Shown in pieces: positions 7,500-17,117 of a DNA stretch of 44,806 nt (position 1 is its first letter; each line of letters opens with the position of its first letter). The DNA is from Streptococcus parasanguinis (GTDB lineage: Bacteria > Bacillota > Bacilli > Lactobacillales > Streptococcaceae): NCBI RefSeq assembly GCF_001073155.1, contig NZ_JVEE01000013.1:1-44806 (forward strand), in the 5' to 3' direction. The notes beneath the pieces are model-generated. The model was not told where the DNA came from. It was given only the letters and a program-made list of their open reading frames with translations, and searched no databases. The position numbers were made by a program, and so were the translations under genes.

Positions 7500-10437
7500 A
7501 ATAAGTCACCATTTCATCTTTCTTGCTTAAGGTACAATTTTCAAGGACTGCTCGGTAAGCTGATTCTGCTATGTTTTGTCTTAATTCTGGAGATAAAACT
7601 AAAGCTTCTAGCTTGTCAAACCACTGATCATCAGTAGCTAACAGACCTGTTTCACCATCAATAACCATATCCGAGAAAGCTCCTATCTTGCTTGCTACTG
7701 TTGGTACTTTCACTAAAGCAGCTTCAATCCACTTAATCTCAGATTTGGCACGATTAAAGATAGAATCCACAAGCGGTGCTAGGTTAATATCAACCTCACT
7801 AATCAAGGCAGGCAATTTATCCCAGTCCACATAATCGTGAGTTACAATTTGATTTTCAAAGGGCTTCATATCCTGAGGGATATCGAGAATCCCGACAATA
7901 TGTAATTGGACATTGCTATATTTTGTAAGCAGTTGCTTAATAGCTGGTTTAATCAATTCAAAATTCTCATTATGACTAATTGAACCAGAGAAATAACCAA
8001 TCTTAACAATATCAGATGTTTGAGAGTAATCTTTGATATATTGACTACTAATAGCGATTAAGTCATCAGAAGCCAAGTTGCGATTAAGTAAAACCTTACT
8101 TTGGTACTTATACAACTCCTCCTGCAATTGGTTAGTCGAAGTAATGGCACCATCACAGTTTTCTAGCATATAGCCATAATTTCGAACACCTGCATCATAG
8201 TTTCCTTTTTCAACCGAATTCAACCCTTGCGTATAACTCAATTGATCTGTATAAACCGTATCAAAGACTAAATCATCAATATCATAAAAAATCGGTTTAC
8301 CATAATCTTGAGCCATATGACATAAGCGCAGTAGTTCAGGCGAGATTGGAGAACGATAGATAATAATATGACTAGCATTTTGGGCCATTGACAATTGAAA
8401 ATCTGATAAGTTAGTAACCATAACTTCAAAGCCATGCTTACGTAATTGCTCTGCCTTATTCAAGACACGGTAACGAGTACACTGAGGAATGATATTTTCA
8501 ACTCCATCAATCAATAAAATATATTGTTCTCGAGGAACAGCCTTGAATTTATTGATAATATCTTCCAAGATTGACACTGGGTAATCTGTCTTCTCAGCAA
8601 CATACTCTAGCAAATCCGGAACTTCTGACTCACGCTCAAGACCTTGCCACAAGAATTGATCCTCATCATAATTTTTCAAAGCTGTGTATTTGACCAAAGG
8701 GCTACCTGCTTTAAGCATCCTCAACGGGTGAATATACATTGCAGAATCTTCGTATTCTTGCACCACAGCATCGAAACGATAACCTAAATCAGAAAAATAC
8801 TTGGTAAAACGTGTCTCATGTCGACCAATAGCCTTTTCGCGAGAATCTGTGTCTGTCAAATGTGTCCAATATTCATAAAAAGCATCATCATTTAACATGA
8901 GCTTTTCAATAACTAGAAAATACGACTGAAGATGCTTAGGAATGTAGCCATAAGGATTCTCTTTAGTAACATCCTCTTGCTCTTCTCCAAAGGAAATTCC
9001 CCAGAAATCTAGTTGCTTATCAGCCATTTCATGGAATACTTGAGACAAATCTCTCATCGGACCAATATTAGTATCATTCACCAAGAAGAGCTGGTCATAA
9101 TCTTTAAGCTTATCTTTACCAAAGGCAAAGATTCCTTCTCTAAAGGCTGCTGTATCATATCCCTTATTGTTACGGGTCAAAACTTGTCCATAAGGTTCAA
9201 GTTTATTGACATCCTCAACATGAAGCTGACCGTTTACAATAACAATGACATCATCCATTAACGGAGATAAGGCCTGTAAAAATCGTAATTTGTATTCTTG
9301 CAACCGATTTTCAGATTCGAAAATGACATAGACTAGTGCTCTTTTACCAGTAAATGACAGAGCAGACCGTTGACTATTTCTAAGACGACGTAACCGACGA
9401 ACCTTAAGTGGGGTCACATGACGACGTAATCTAACAATTTTATCCTTTGTAGCATTTAAATAAGACTTAATTTTTCGTGGATTTTTTAATAAAACCTTCG
9501 TGATTTTAATAGGTTTAATCAGAGAATTCCCTATACGATACGAAAGAGAACTTCGAATCAGTTGTATCTCTTTACGAGCCTCTTTCAATTCTACTACTTG
9601 CGTTTGACTCTTACGATGAAGTTGTTTCTGCTTTCTTTGTAATTCTTTTACATATTCAGAAACATCATTATGGTGACTTATTAAACTTTCTAAACGATCT
9701 TCTAAAGTCATGAGATTATCACAAACTGCTTTATAAACCTCATGAGGAAGTTTATCCAAATACTTCTCAAGGATCTCAAGATATATTTCATAATGATATT
9801 TGACTGAATTACGTAAAGAAATAGATCCTGTTTCAAAAACACGATAGTTAAGTTTAGTATTTGTTTGATATACTGCTTTAGCTCCATTATTAAGAATGAG
9901 ATTTAATAAAAAGTCATAATCTTCAAGCTTTTTACGATTCAACTTCTCATCATAACGAGCATTCCCAATAATACTTCTACGAATCAAAGAACAGTTATCA
10001 ATGAAACTAGCATTTAGAAAGGCAGTTAAGTCAAATTTACGACTTTTAAGATAGAACTCCTCTTTTTCAGGATTAAAAAGATCACAATATGCAATATCAG
10101 CATTTGTTTCAATCAATTTGCTATACAACTGCTCAATATAATCCATATCCAGGTAGTTATCGCTATCTACAAACAGCAAATAGTCTCCTTTGGTTAGACC
10201 AAGCCCCATATTCCGATTCTTTACAACACCTAGATTTTCATGAGATTCAAAGCTTGTTTCAAAAGGCGAATCATTTAAAACGTTTTGAATAATCTGATTA
10301 GAACCATCTGTAGATCCATCATCCAAAATGATTAATTCGATATTTCGATAAGTCTGATTAAAAATACTTCGCAAGCACTGCTCAATATACTTTTCATGAT
10401 TATAAGAGGTCACAACCACCGATATTAAATTTTTCAT
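7486..10437 (-). CDS. Three-domain glycosyltransferase: GT2 + RgpF-like + GT4
   Basis: This is a very large cytoplasmic protein of 983 residues (986 if it starts at the ATG at 10446; numbering below uses that longer form). Residues 5-220 are a GT2 domain with LDDGSTDG (41-48) and FVDSDNYLD (92-100). Residues about 245-300 are a charged, probably coiled-coil linker, followed by a basic stretch to about 360. Residues 368-640 are an RgpF-like domain with RNNKGYDTAAFREGI (425-439) and LVNDTNIGP (455-463), paralogous to the rgpF at the window edge. Residues 642-986 are a GT4-like domain ending in EIKWIEAALVKVPTVASK (903-920). Three transferase domains in one chain suggest that it assembles a short oligosaccharide or branch. 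The ATG at 10437 is favoured by GGATGG/GGA just upstream, but this is not decisive. Confidence 0.85.
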   Translation of the reverse strand: MKNLISVVVTSYNHEKYIEQCLRSIFNQTYRNIELIILDDGSTDGSNQIIQNVLNDSPFETSFESHENLGVVKNRNMGLGLTKGDYLLFVDSDNYLDMDYIEQLYSKLIETNADIAYCDLFNPEKEEFYLKSRKFDLTAFLNASFIDNCSLIRRSIIGNARYDEKLNRKKLEDYDFLLNLILNNGAKAVYQTNTKLNYRVFETGSISLRNSVKYHYEIYLEILEKYLDKLPHEVYKAVCDNLMTLEDRLESLISHHNDVSEYVKELQRKQKQLHRKSQTQVVELKEARKEIQLIRSSLSYRIGNSLIKPIKITKVLLKNPRKIKSYLNATKDKIVRLRRHVTPLKVRRLRRLRNSQRSALSFTGKRALVYVIFESENRLQEYKLRFLQALSPLMDDVIVIVNGQLHVEDVNKLEPYGQVLTRNNKGYDTAAFREGIFAFGKDKLKDYDQLFLVNDTNIGPMRDLSQVFHEMADKQLDFWGISFGEEQEDVTKENPYGYIPKHLQSYFLVIEKLMLNDDAFYEYWTHLTDTDSREKAIGRHETRFTKYFSDLGYRFDAVVQEYEDSAMYIHPLRMLKAGSPLVKYTALKNYDEDQFLWQGLERESEVPDLLEYVAEKTDYPVSILEDIINKFKAVPREQYILLIDGVENIIPQCTRYRVLNKAEQLRKHGFEVMVTNLSDFQLSMAQNASHIIIYRSPISPELLRLCHMAQDYGKPIFYDIDDLVFDTVYTDQLSYTQGLNSVEKGNYDAGVRNYGYMLENCDGAITSTNQLQEELYKYQSKVLLNRNLASDDLIAISSQYIKDYSQTSDIVKIGYFSGSISHNENFELIKPAIKQLLTKYSNVQLHIVGILDIPQDMKPFENQIVTHDYVDWDKLPALISEVDINLAPLVDSIFNRAKSEIKWIEAALVKVPTVASKIGAFSDMVIDGETGLLATDDQWFDKLEALVLSPELRQNIAESAYRAVLENCTLSKKDEMVTYFEQN

Positions 10438-10548
10438 TGTTTCCATCCATTTTGTTCAACAAAACATCAATTAGTATACAATATCTACTAACATTCCCAT
10501 GTTTCAAAGATTACTTTCTACACAATCTTCGAAAGTGTATTCAAGTTA

Positions 10549-10554
10549 ATTATA
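10549..10554 (-). promoter_or_regulatory. Probable promoter (-10) for the 983-residue glycosyltransferase unit
   Basis: TATAAT on the minus strand, 112 bases before the likely start codon, in a 175-bp gap after a terminator. The -35 is poor and there is no TGn extension, so this may be a weak or regulated promoter. The rest of the gap shows nothing recognisable apart from AT-rich leader sequence. Confidence 0.45.
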
Positions 10555-10596
10555 CTATATTTTAAAGCAAAAAGAAAAAGTCATCTGACTACTAAC

Positions 10597-10620
10597 AAAA
10601 AAAGCAGATCGATTCTGCTT
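10597..10620 (-). terminator. Intrinsic terminator after the 415-residue membrane protein gene
   Basis: Minus strand: AAAGCAG, a 7-base loop and CTGCTTT, followed by a run of T. It begins immediately after the stop codon of the gene at 10622-11869. It separates the flippase-to-membrane-protein unit from the next unit. Confidence 0.7.
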
Positions 10621-10621
10621 T

Positions 10622-11869
10622 TCAAACACCAATACTAGTCTGTTTAAAATAAGAATAAACTTCATTTAAGAGCTCACAAGTAATCACAAATATACTAATC
10701 ATTACTGGAAGGTACGTTCTTGTCCCAGAGGCATAGAGGGTAGGAGAGAAAGATATAATTAAACGCGCCAAAATTCCAATAACAAAAAGATAACTTAACC
10801 ATAATTTATTTGTAGAGTTTGTAACACTCCAAATGATATATGTCAGCATAAAAAATAATAAAATATTATAGATGAGTACTCCAAAATTGGCAATGTTTAC
10901 TTTAAAAGTTCCACTTTCTCGAACAATCTTACTTAGTCCTGATAAGGTAAATAAAGGATTTCTCCATTCTAACTTCTGGCTTAGTATAGATAAAAATATA
11001 AATACCGAAAAAGAAAGGGATAAAAAATTTTTTTTATAAACAGATAATACAATTAAAATTATTAGAAGCAAAAATACAAATGAGAAGGATACAGACAATA
11101 AACCATCTGCTGTCTCAAGTATACCTAAAGATAATTTTTGGAAAATATTTAAACGCGTATAATTTGGAAACCAAGTTGCAACTTCCTTTGTAAATCGAAC
11201 AGCATTACCCGGTGAAATTTTAGCTGAAAGGATACCCATAAATGAAAGAAATAAATATAAGAAATTTCTATACCTAAAAACTTTATTTTTCCAATCATGA
11301 AACAATTCGAAAATAATCCACAAAAAAGCATATGCTGCTAACTGTTCATTCATAATTGAAAATATGAAGCTAAAAAATGAAATAAATCGAACAGCTAAAT
11401 TATCTGAATAACGGTAATATAAAGAAAAGAAAAGAAAAGACGCTGGAAAAATATAATTAGTATATGTTGGTATTGAACCTGCACTTAAAAATTCGCTTGC
11501 TGGCAGACTAAAAAAGATTATTAACGCAGGTAACAATGGTAAGCTAGGAATCAGTTTTTTACTAGGTATAAGTAGAAAATAACTAGCAATCACCGTCACT
11601 ACTAAAAAAATCTTTTCATGAACTGAAAATAATAATGTTGCAGATTCAATTAATAACCTACTGCTCCATGTAAAATAACGATGAAGACCAAATGTAAAAT
11701 ATTGGTGATGAAATTCCTTTGCATATTTTAAAAAGGCAGTTTGATCTCCTACTGGAGTAATTTTATTATTAATGTAATACTGTAATCCATATAAAACAGC
11801 CATGACTAAAATATAAATATAATATTTTCTGTTACTTTTCATTTTTCTAACGTTTACCAATATTCCCAT
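10622..11869 (-). CDS. Polytopic membrane protein (DUF6056-like), possible GT-C enzyme
   Basis: This 415-residue, very hydrophobic protein has about eleven predicted membrane segments. After the first segment comes GDQTAFLKYAKEFHHQYFTFGLHRYFTWSSRLLIES. The early acidic residue and the WSSR stretch resemble DUF6056-type streptococcal membrane proteins, which are predicted lipid-linked-sugar glycosyltransferases. It lies directly after the GacI/GacJ-like pair and a GT2, so it is a candidate for the enzyme that transfers the sugar they charge (the GacL role). The start could be 11869, one base after the upstream stop, or the internal ATG at 11842; neither has a strong ribosome site. The gene is AT-rich and the function is inferred from context only. 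Confidence 0.68.
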   Translation of the reverse strand: MGILVNVRKMKSNRKYYIYILVMAVLYGLQYYINNKITPVGDQTAFLKYAKEFHHQYFTFGLHRYFTWSSRLLIESATLLFSVHEKIFLVVTVIASYFLLIPSKKLIPSLPLLPALIIFFSLPASEFLSAGSIPTYTNYIFPASFLFFSLYYRYSDNLAVRFISFFSFIFSIMNEQLAAYAFLWIIFELFHDWKNKVFRYRNFLYLFLSFMGILSAKISPGNAVRFTKEVATWFPNYTRLNIFQKLSLGILETADGLLSVSFSFVFLLLIILIVLSVYKKNFLSLSFSVFIFLSILSQKLEWRNPLFTLSGLSKIVRESGTFKVNIANFGVLIYNILLFFMLTYIIWSVTNSTNKLWLSYLFVIGILARLIISFSPTLYASGTRTYLPVMISIFVITCELLNEVYSYFKQTSIGV

Positions 11870-11870
11870 T

Positions 11871-12650
11871 CTAATTATTCGTCTTCTGACTCTTCACATA
11901 TTGTCTCATCAACAACTTGGCCATCCATTTAGGCCAGAAGAGTTCATACATGTATAGATCTTCTTTACTACGCGTATTATCTGCAATGGTTTTTGATGTT
12001 TCAGACTCTTCATGGATACGGTGGCACATGAGCTTGTCAGATACATAAGCGAAACGACCTTTATACTCGCTGATCTTATACCATGCGTACCAATCCAAAC
12101 TCACTCTCATCCCTTCATCAAAATAGAAATTCTTCAAATTTTCACGATTATAGGTAACAGCTGGACAACAAATAGGATTTCCAAAAGCCATCACACGGTT
12201 TCGCCAAAAGTGACTAGCAGGAAAAAGATTCATAATTTTTAACATCAAGGTTTTGATCTTCAGATTTGTATTCGCAGGAATTTTATTACCGTCTTTTTCT
12301 TCAAAATAATCAGAATAGCCAATTAACACATCCGAATGCTTTTCCATCTTAGCCAAAACTTTCTCAGCATATTCCGGCTCATAATAATCATCCTGATGAG
12401 CGATGGTAGCATATTTCGTCTCTACGAAAGACATGGCATTGTTCCAATCTTTCCCAATTCCTCCACCTTGCTTGGTATAAAATGGAATAGCATAACGCTG
12501 ACAAAGTTCCTTGATCGAATCCATCGGTGTTGAACTATAACAGATAATCTGTGATTGGAGAGTTTGTTTCTTCAAGGATTGAATACTAGCTTCCAAGTAT
12601 TCGCTCTCACCATAAGCACAGATCACCCAAGTATGATTACTGTTCATCAT
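11871..12650 (-). CDS. Family 2 glycosyltransferase
   Basis: This is a 259-residue GT2-type enzyme with a slightly unusual N-terminus (TWVICAYGESEYLEASIQSL) and the donor/metal site HQDDYYEPEYAE near 95-106. A later CHRIHEESETS segment is common in this GT2 subgroup. It overlaps the DUF2304 gene by 14 bases. Two adjacent ATGs are possible (12650 and 12647); GGAGA lies just upstream, and the second has the better spacing. The sugar specificity is unknown. Confidence 0.82.
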   Translation of the reverse strand: MMNSNHTWVICAYGESEYLEASIQSLKKQTLQSQIICYSSTPMDSIKELCQRYAIPFYTKQGGGIGKDWNNAMSFVETKYATIAHQDDYYEPEYAEKVLAKMEKHSDVLIGYSDYFEEKDGNKIPANTNLKIKTLMLKIMNLFPASHFWRNRVMAFGNPICCPAVTYNRENLKNFYFDEGMRVSLDWYAWYKISEYKGRFAYVSDKLMCHRIHEESETSKTIADNTRSKEDLYMYELFWPKWMAKLLMRQYVKSQKTNN

Positions 12651-12993
12651 TCTCCTCTTTCGTTTCTACTTGACTTTTTAAAATAGATAATTCTTGAACT
12701 AAATGCTTTATCTGTTCTTTTTGTTTTGACAAAGTCATGGTTTGCAAAAATCCAATGACCAACAGGAAAAAAATAGTAAGAGACAATAGAAAATTGGAGG
12801 TCAATTCAAATCCAAGTAATTTAGCAAAGTATCCAGGAATAGAATCAAACACTGAAATTACAATCATGACAAGACTAATAACAATCCACATGAATGCCTG
12901 TTCAAATAAGATATTATTTTTGTTGATATTTCTAATGACTAAATAAAGGAAAAAGATTGAAGCTACCAACATAACTATAGATAATACTGACAT
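12637..12993 (-). CDS. DUF2304 small membrane protein, GacJ-like
   Basis: This 118-residue protein has three hydrophobic segments (about 3-20, 34-52, 68-85) and then a charged, heptad-like tail (KQKEQIKHLVQELSILKSQV). This is the DUF2304 layout. In S. pyogenes the homologous GacJ binds GacI and stimulates its GlcNAc-phosphate-undecaprenol synthesis. Here too the gene lies directly after the GacI-like gene, and the two overlap by one base (TAATG), which supports the same partnership. Confidence 0.82.
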   Translation of the reverse strand: MSVLSIVMLVASIFFLYLVIRNINKNNILFEQAFMWIVISLVMIVISVFDSIPGYFAKLLGFELTSNFLLSLTIFFLLVIGFLQTMTLSKQKEQIKHLVQELSILKSQVETKEENDEQ

Positions 12994-13709
12994 TATTCAC
13001 TCTCCCTCATAAAGGCTGCGATTAAAATGGATGAACATACTTCAATCATATAACGAATAGACTTGATAGGAGTGATGGAGGACACTCCGCCAGTACGTTC
13101 AAACATATTAGCAGGTTTTTCCACAACCTTATATTTACGTTTCAAAATGTGAACAATTGTTTCAGGCTCTGGATACTTGATTGGGTAACGTCTAGCAAAT
13201 TGTTTGATCACAACTTTGTCAGCTAATCGATATCCCGAAGTTGTATCTAAGACCCTTTGACCTGTTGTCCACTTAATCAAGTTAGAAATAACTCCTATAC
13301 CAAAGCGTCTCATAAAAGTTGTCTGAAATTCCGACTTAACATCACCAACAAAACGAGATCCAATAACTAAGTCTGCTTCGTTTTTTCTAATTGGTTCTAG
13401 CAAATCTGACAAGGATTCGATATCATGCTGGCCATCACCGTCAAATTGAACTGCTACATCATAATCATGCGCTAGTGCATATTTGTATCCTGTTTGAACC
13501 GCACCACCAATTCCAAGATTCATCACGAGATGAACAGCATTAAAATGGTTCTCGTCAAGAATTTGTTTTGTCATATCTGTTGATCCATCATTGATAACCA
13601 CATAGTCCAAATCAAAATCAACCTTCTTGCGGTAATTCAAGATACTCGTTACCGTATCGAAAATACTTTCCTCCTCATTGTAGGCAGGAATTATCATTAA
13701 TACTCTCAA
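12993..13709 (-). CDS. GacI-like undecaprenyl-phosphate sugar synthase (GT2, DPM type)
   Basis: This is a 238-residue, dolichol-phosphate-mannose-synthase-like GT2. The motifs PAYNEEES (8-15), NDGSTDMT (40-47), the metal-binding FDGDGQHD (89-96) and the later GSRFVG are clear. There is no long C-terminal membrane domain, only a weak hydrophobic end, which explains the need for a DUF2304 membrane partner. GacI of S. pyogenes makes GlcNAc-P-undecaprenol for side-chain addition; I infer the same class of reaction with an unproven sugar. The start is TTG, with AAGGAG six bases upstream. The ATG 12 bases downstream would cut into the first beta strand. Confidence 0.83.
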   Translation of the reverse strand: MRVLMIIPAYNEEESIFDTVTSILNYRKKVDFDLDYVVINDGSTDMTKQILDENHFNAVHLVMNLGIGGAVQTGYKYALAHDYDVAVQFDGDGQHDIESLSDLLEPIRKNEADLVIGSRFVGDVKSEFQTTFMRRFGIGVISNLIKWTTGQRVLDTTSGYRLADKVVIKQFARRYPIKYPEPETIVHILKRKYKVVEKPANMFERTGGVSSITPIKSIRYMIEVCSSILIAAFMRESE

Positions 13710-14678
13710 CTACTTCTCCTTTCCTTTACAGTAAAATCTCGAAAACAGTGAAACTAATCTTAAACGTTCTAAAGTTCTAAAAGCCATTACAGAAATAATA
13801 GTTTGAATTCTTTCTCCATTTATCTCGGATGATAATGGTGTTAAATTTGAATCAATATTTTCTTTAGAAACCCATTGTTTAATTTTTCTATATTGATCCA
13901 TAAATGACGAGCTTGAAGCGGCTCTTCCAGAAAAGAGTAAGTACCAAATGTAATATCGTTTAATAAAATAGCGAATATATTTTGAATCTCCAGCAACTTG
14001 AAGCAAGTGACTCAGGAAATACACAATATCTATATTCGGATTAAAGCCTCTTTGAGATGTGTTTGAGATACTCTTCTCGTTAAAAAACCAATTATAGCCA
14101 TTATAATCAATTATTTTAATTTTTTCTGTTAGATTGTAAGCAGTCAAAGTAAAGATAACATCTTCACCTATTGGATAATCAAAGAACTGGATATTATTAT
14201 CTGTTAAAAACGAAGTTCGATAAATACGTGCCCAAGGTGCAACGACTATATACTTAGACCATTCAGATTGTGTTAATTCTTGCTTAAAAAGTGTCTTCAT
14301 TTCCTGATTAACACGCTTATAACCACCAAGAACAATATCAAGTTGTTCTTGATCTATTTCACTATAAAAACGCTCTAAATAATCTGAATCAACAAAATCG
14401 TCATTATCGATAAATACAATGTACTTTCCATTAGCAAGTTGTATACCCTTATTTCTGGTTTTAGCAACTCCCTCGTTTTCTTTATCAATTACACGGATAA
14501 AATCATTATCAGCTGCATACTTTTTAATAACTTCTAAACTATTATCAGTAGAGCCATCATTTATAAGAATAATTTCAAAATCTGTAAATGACTGATTCAG
14601 AAGAGAATCTATACATTGTTTAATTCCCTCTTGTGCATTATACACAGGAATTATGACTGAAACGGTTGGATTAGACAT
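13710..14678 (-). CDS. Family 2 glycosyltransferase
   Basis: This is a 322-residue GT-A enzyme, probably cytoplasmic. The motifs are VIIPVYNAQEGIKQCIDSLL, LINDGSTDNS (about 36-45), FIDNDDFVDSDY (about 90-101) and GEDVIFTLTAYN, the last supplying the acidic catalytic-type residues of this subgroup. It adds a sugar to the growing lipid-linked repeat or side chain; the specificity is unknown. It lies 17 bases after the preceding GT2 and directly abuts the GacI-like gene. Confidence 0.85.
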   Translation of the reverse strand: MSNPTVSVIIPVYNAQEGIKQCIDSLLNQSFTDFEIILINDGSTDNSLEVIKKYAADNDFIRVIDKENEGVAKTRNKGIQLANGKYIVFIDNDDFVDSDYLERFYSEIDQEQLDIVLGGYKRVNQEMKTLFKQELTQSEWSKYIVVAPWARIYRTSFLTDNNIQFFDYPIGEDVIFTLTAYNLTEKIKIIDYNGYNWFFNEKSISNTSQRGFNPNIDIVYFLSHLLQVAGDSKYIRYFIKRYYIWYLLFSGRAASSSSFMDQYRKIKQWVSKENIDSNLTPLSSEINGERIQTIISVMAFRTLERLRLVSLFSRFYCKGKEK

Positions 14679-14695
14679 ATTATACTTTCTATCTA

Positions 14696-15673
14696 TTATT
14701 TTTTATAAAATTTCATCAAATATGGGAATATCTTAATTGATAATCTCAGTCCAAATAATCTTGTTATCATTCCAGTGTATCTGAATGGTCTATTCTCTAT
14801 CTCATCTGAAAACTTAAGAAGGAATTTGTACTCTCTAAGTAAACGTTGGATTTCAGGATGAGATGAATATTGATTAACGTAAGGAAGGATTGAGATATAT
14901 GAGATCGCAAAGTAAATACTCAATGCATGTTTAACATCAGGGTCAAGACTATTAACATCAGTTAACCCAATTTCGATACTCTTTAAAATATCAATTACAT
15001 TTTTTTCTTTTACAATATTTGTAATACTTCCCAATCGATTCTGTCTGTATTGATAACAATCTATATTTAAAATCGAATAAGTAGAAATCATTTTTAATAG
15101 CTTCGCACAATATAAACAATCCTCAGATAAAAAACCAATAGGGAAGTCTAGTCCTTGTTCAAACAGGTTCTTTTTCACACATTTATTCCAAGCTGGAGCG
15201 GTTAAAATCTCGTTTTTGACTAATCCTTTAATATTCTCTTTGGTACCTCCATAATCGGGAACAAAATCAAAACCAACCCTGACGCTATCATCTAATCCAT
15301 AGTATTTATTATAAGAAAATATAATTACATCACTTCGAAATTTATCAATGTTATTCGATAATTTATCAAGGAAGTCTGGATTACTCCAAAAGTCATCACC
15401 ATCAACAAATAGTAAATAATCTCCCTTAGAATATTTAATTCCAGTATTTCTCGCTGAAGATAATCCGCCATTTTCTTGATGAATGGTTCTAACTACCTCA
15501 AATTCAGATGTTAATTGATCACAAATCATTCCTGTTCGGCCATCTGTAGAACCATCATCAACTATAAGAACTTCATATTCAGAATCAGGGAAGTTTTGAC
15601 TTACAAGACTTTCTACACATTCTTCTAAATACTCTGCCACATTATATGCAGCAACTATAATTGAAAATTTCAT
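14696..15673 (-). CDS. Family 2 glycosyltransferase
   Basis: This is a 325-residue GT2 beginning MKFSIIVAAYNVAEYLEE. It carries VDDGSTDGRTG, FVDGDDFWSNPD and SEDCLYCAK, the usual order of nucleotide-binding, metal-binding and catalytic-region motifs in capsule GT2 enzymes. The ATG at 15673 has AAGGA eight bases upstream and lies just after the flippase stop. A longer in-frame ORF to 15715 would overlap the flippase and lacks support. The sugar specificity is unknown. Confidence 0.85.
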   Translation of the reverse strand: MKFSIIVAAYNVAEYLEECVESLVSQNFPDSEYEVLIVDDGSTDGRTGMICDQLTSEFEVVRTIHQENGGLSSARNTGIKYSKGDYLLFVDGDDFWSNPDFLDKLSNNIDKFRSDVIIFSYNKYYGLDDSVRVGFDFVPDYGGTKENIKGLVKNEILTAPAWNKCVKKNLFEQGLDFPIGFLSEDCLYCAKLLKMISTYSILNIDCYQYRQNRLGSITNIVKEKNVIDILKSIEIGLTDVNSLDPDVKHALSIYFAISYISILPYVNQYSSHPEIQRLLREYKFLLKFSDEIENRPFRYTGMITRLFGLRLSIKIFPYLMKFYKK

Positions 15674-15674
15674 T

Positions 15675-16928
15675 TTATTTTTTCCTTCTAAAGATTGTAT
15701 ATGGATTTGTTGCAAAATAAATTACTAAAGACGCAATTAACCAAGCTATCATTGCACAAAGAAATGAAAGTGAGGCTCCAAAAATTTCAAATTTTGACAC
15801 TAGAGGCTTGGCAGTTAAGATTGACACAATATAACCCACAATAAAGGAAATAACCAAAAAATGTTGCTTCCTAAATATTGTCAAAATATTATCACATACA
15901 GTTGAAAAAGTACTTGCAATTCCTCCAAGCAACAAGACGATAAAACTCGTCTGATACTGTTTAAGGTTAGTCCCATATACAATATCCAAAGCTGGGATGG
16001 CTATAAAAGCACCAATTAAAAATATTAATGTACAAGTTCCAAATAAAATCTTGAAGAGATTATTCTTGTAAGTGACAAAATGAGAAATCTTCTTTTCTTC
16101 TAAAAAGACTGCAAGTTGCGTAATCATTGGCCTTAGAAACACAATCATAAGATTCATGGCAAAAATTGGTGTAAATAAAATACTAAAATCTCGCTGAACA
16201 CCATTTCCAATCAAACCTTGATTAAAAATATCATTCAATGCATATTTGGGCTGATTATAAATTGAGACCAACAAAAAAGCATTAATAAATAAAGGTAAAC
16301 AATCTTTCAATACATTGATAATATTACTCAACCTAACACTCTTAAGATTTAAGCGATGGAAGACTTTTGAATTAGGATAATCAAATAGAGCAATAAAAAC
16401 AAATGAACTCATGGTTTGTGCGATAACAGACCACAATAGATTTTTAGAGGTGACTAAAGTTAAAGCAAATACGATTGTTGAAATGGTATTTCTCAGGAAA
16501 AGGGACTTCCCTGCAATATCCAGACGTTCTTTCTGCTGAAACAATCCTTGAAAAACATCTGATAAGGCTTCACTAACTCGGAAAAAAGATACCCAAAAAA
16601 TTATCCCTAGATTTGAGTGAGTATTAGTATTAAAAATTAAATACGTCACTAAAAGAAGAACCATTGCGACGTTTGAAATAAGCCTTGTAATGAAATAAGT
16701 ATCAAAAGAATACTTTTCTCTTATATCTGTCGCTTGGAAATCTCTAACTTGAAAACTTGCTACAATAACAAAGAGGTTCGCAATTGCATAGGCAAAACTA
16801 TAGGTATCCGCTGAAGCACTATTTAAAGCACGTGTAACAATAAAAAGAAGTATAACTGAAACAGCAGCTGAAGACAAACTTCCTAAAATATTCCAGAAAA
16901 AAACCTTTTGGGCAGTTACTTTTCTCAA
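15675..16928 (-). CDS. Wzx/PST-type polysaccharide flippase
   Basis: This 417-residue protein has about twelve membrane segments and a conserved N-terminus of the polysaccharide transporter family (WNILGSLSSAAVSVILLFIVTRALN). It probably flips an undecaprenyl-linked sugar or short oligosaccharide outward, as GacK does in S. pyogenes; the main rhamnan goes through RgpCD. The start is TTG at 16928, about 30 bases after the expected transcription start, with a weak ribosome site. No in-frame ATG exists near the N-terminus. It is the first gene of the second unit of the locus. Confidence 0.85.
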   Translation of the reverse strand: MRKVTAQKVFFWNILGSLSSAAVSVILLFIVTRALNSASADTYSFAYAIANLFVIVASFQVRDFQATDIREKYSFDTYFITRLISNVAMVLLLVTYLIFNTNTHSNLGIIFWVSFFRVSEALSDVFQGLFQQKERLDIAGKSLFLRNTISTIVFALTLVTSKNLLWSVIAQTMSSFVFIALFDYPNSKVFHRLNLKSVRLSNIINVLKDCLPLFINAFLLVSIYNQPKYALNDIFNQGLIGNGVQRDFSILFTPIFAMNLMIVFLRPMITQLAVFLEEKKISHFVTYKNNLFKILFGTCTLIFLIGAFIAIPALDIVYGTNLKQYQTSFIVLLLGGIASTFSTVCDNILTIFRKQHFLVISFIVGYIVSILTAKPLVSKFEIFGASLSFLCAMIAWLIASLVIYFATNPYTIFRRKK

Positions 16929-16964
16929 GTTTTTCTACTCACTTTCTATAAGCACATTCCATTA

Positions 16965-16970
16965 ATTATA
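16965..16970 (-). promoter_or_regulatory. Extended -10 promoter of the flippase unit
   Basis: Minus strand TGG followed by TATAAT, an extended -10. The -35 is poor. It lies about 37 bases before the TTG start of the flippase gene. Confidence 0.6.
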
Positions 16971-17117
16971 CCATAAAGACAATTAAAAAGAGAGTAGCTT
17001 ATGATATATTCCCAATATTATGATTAGTAAAAATACTGGTTTGCTGCGGCCGAAAAAAATATGTTTGATATTTCAATAGTTAAAATTATTACTACATTAT
17101 TTAAAATTTCCAAAAAA

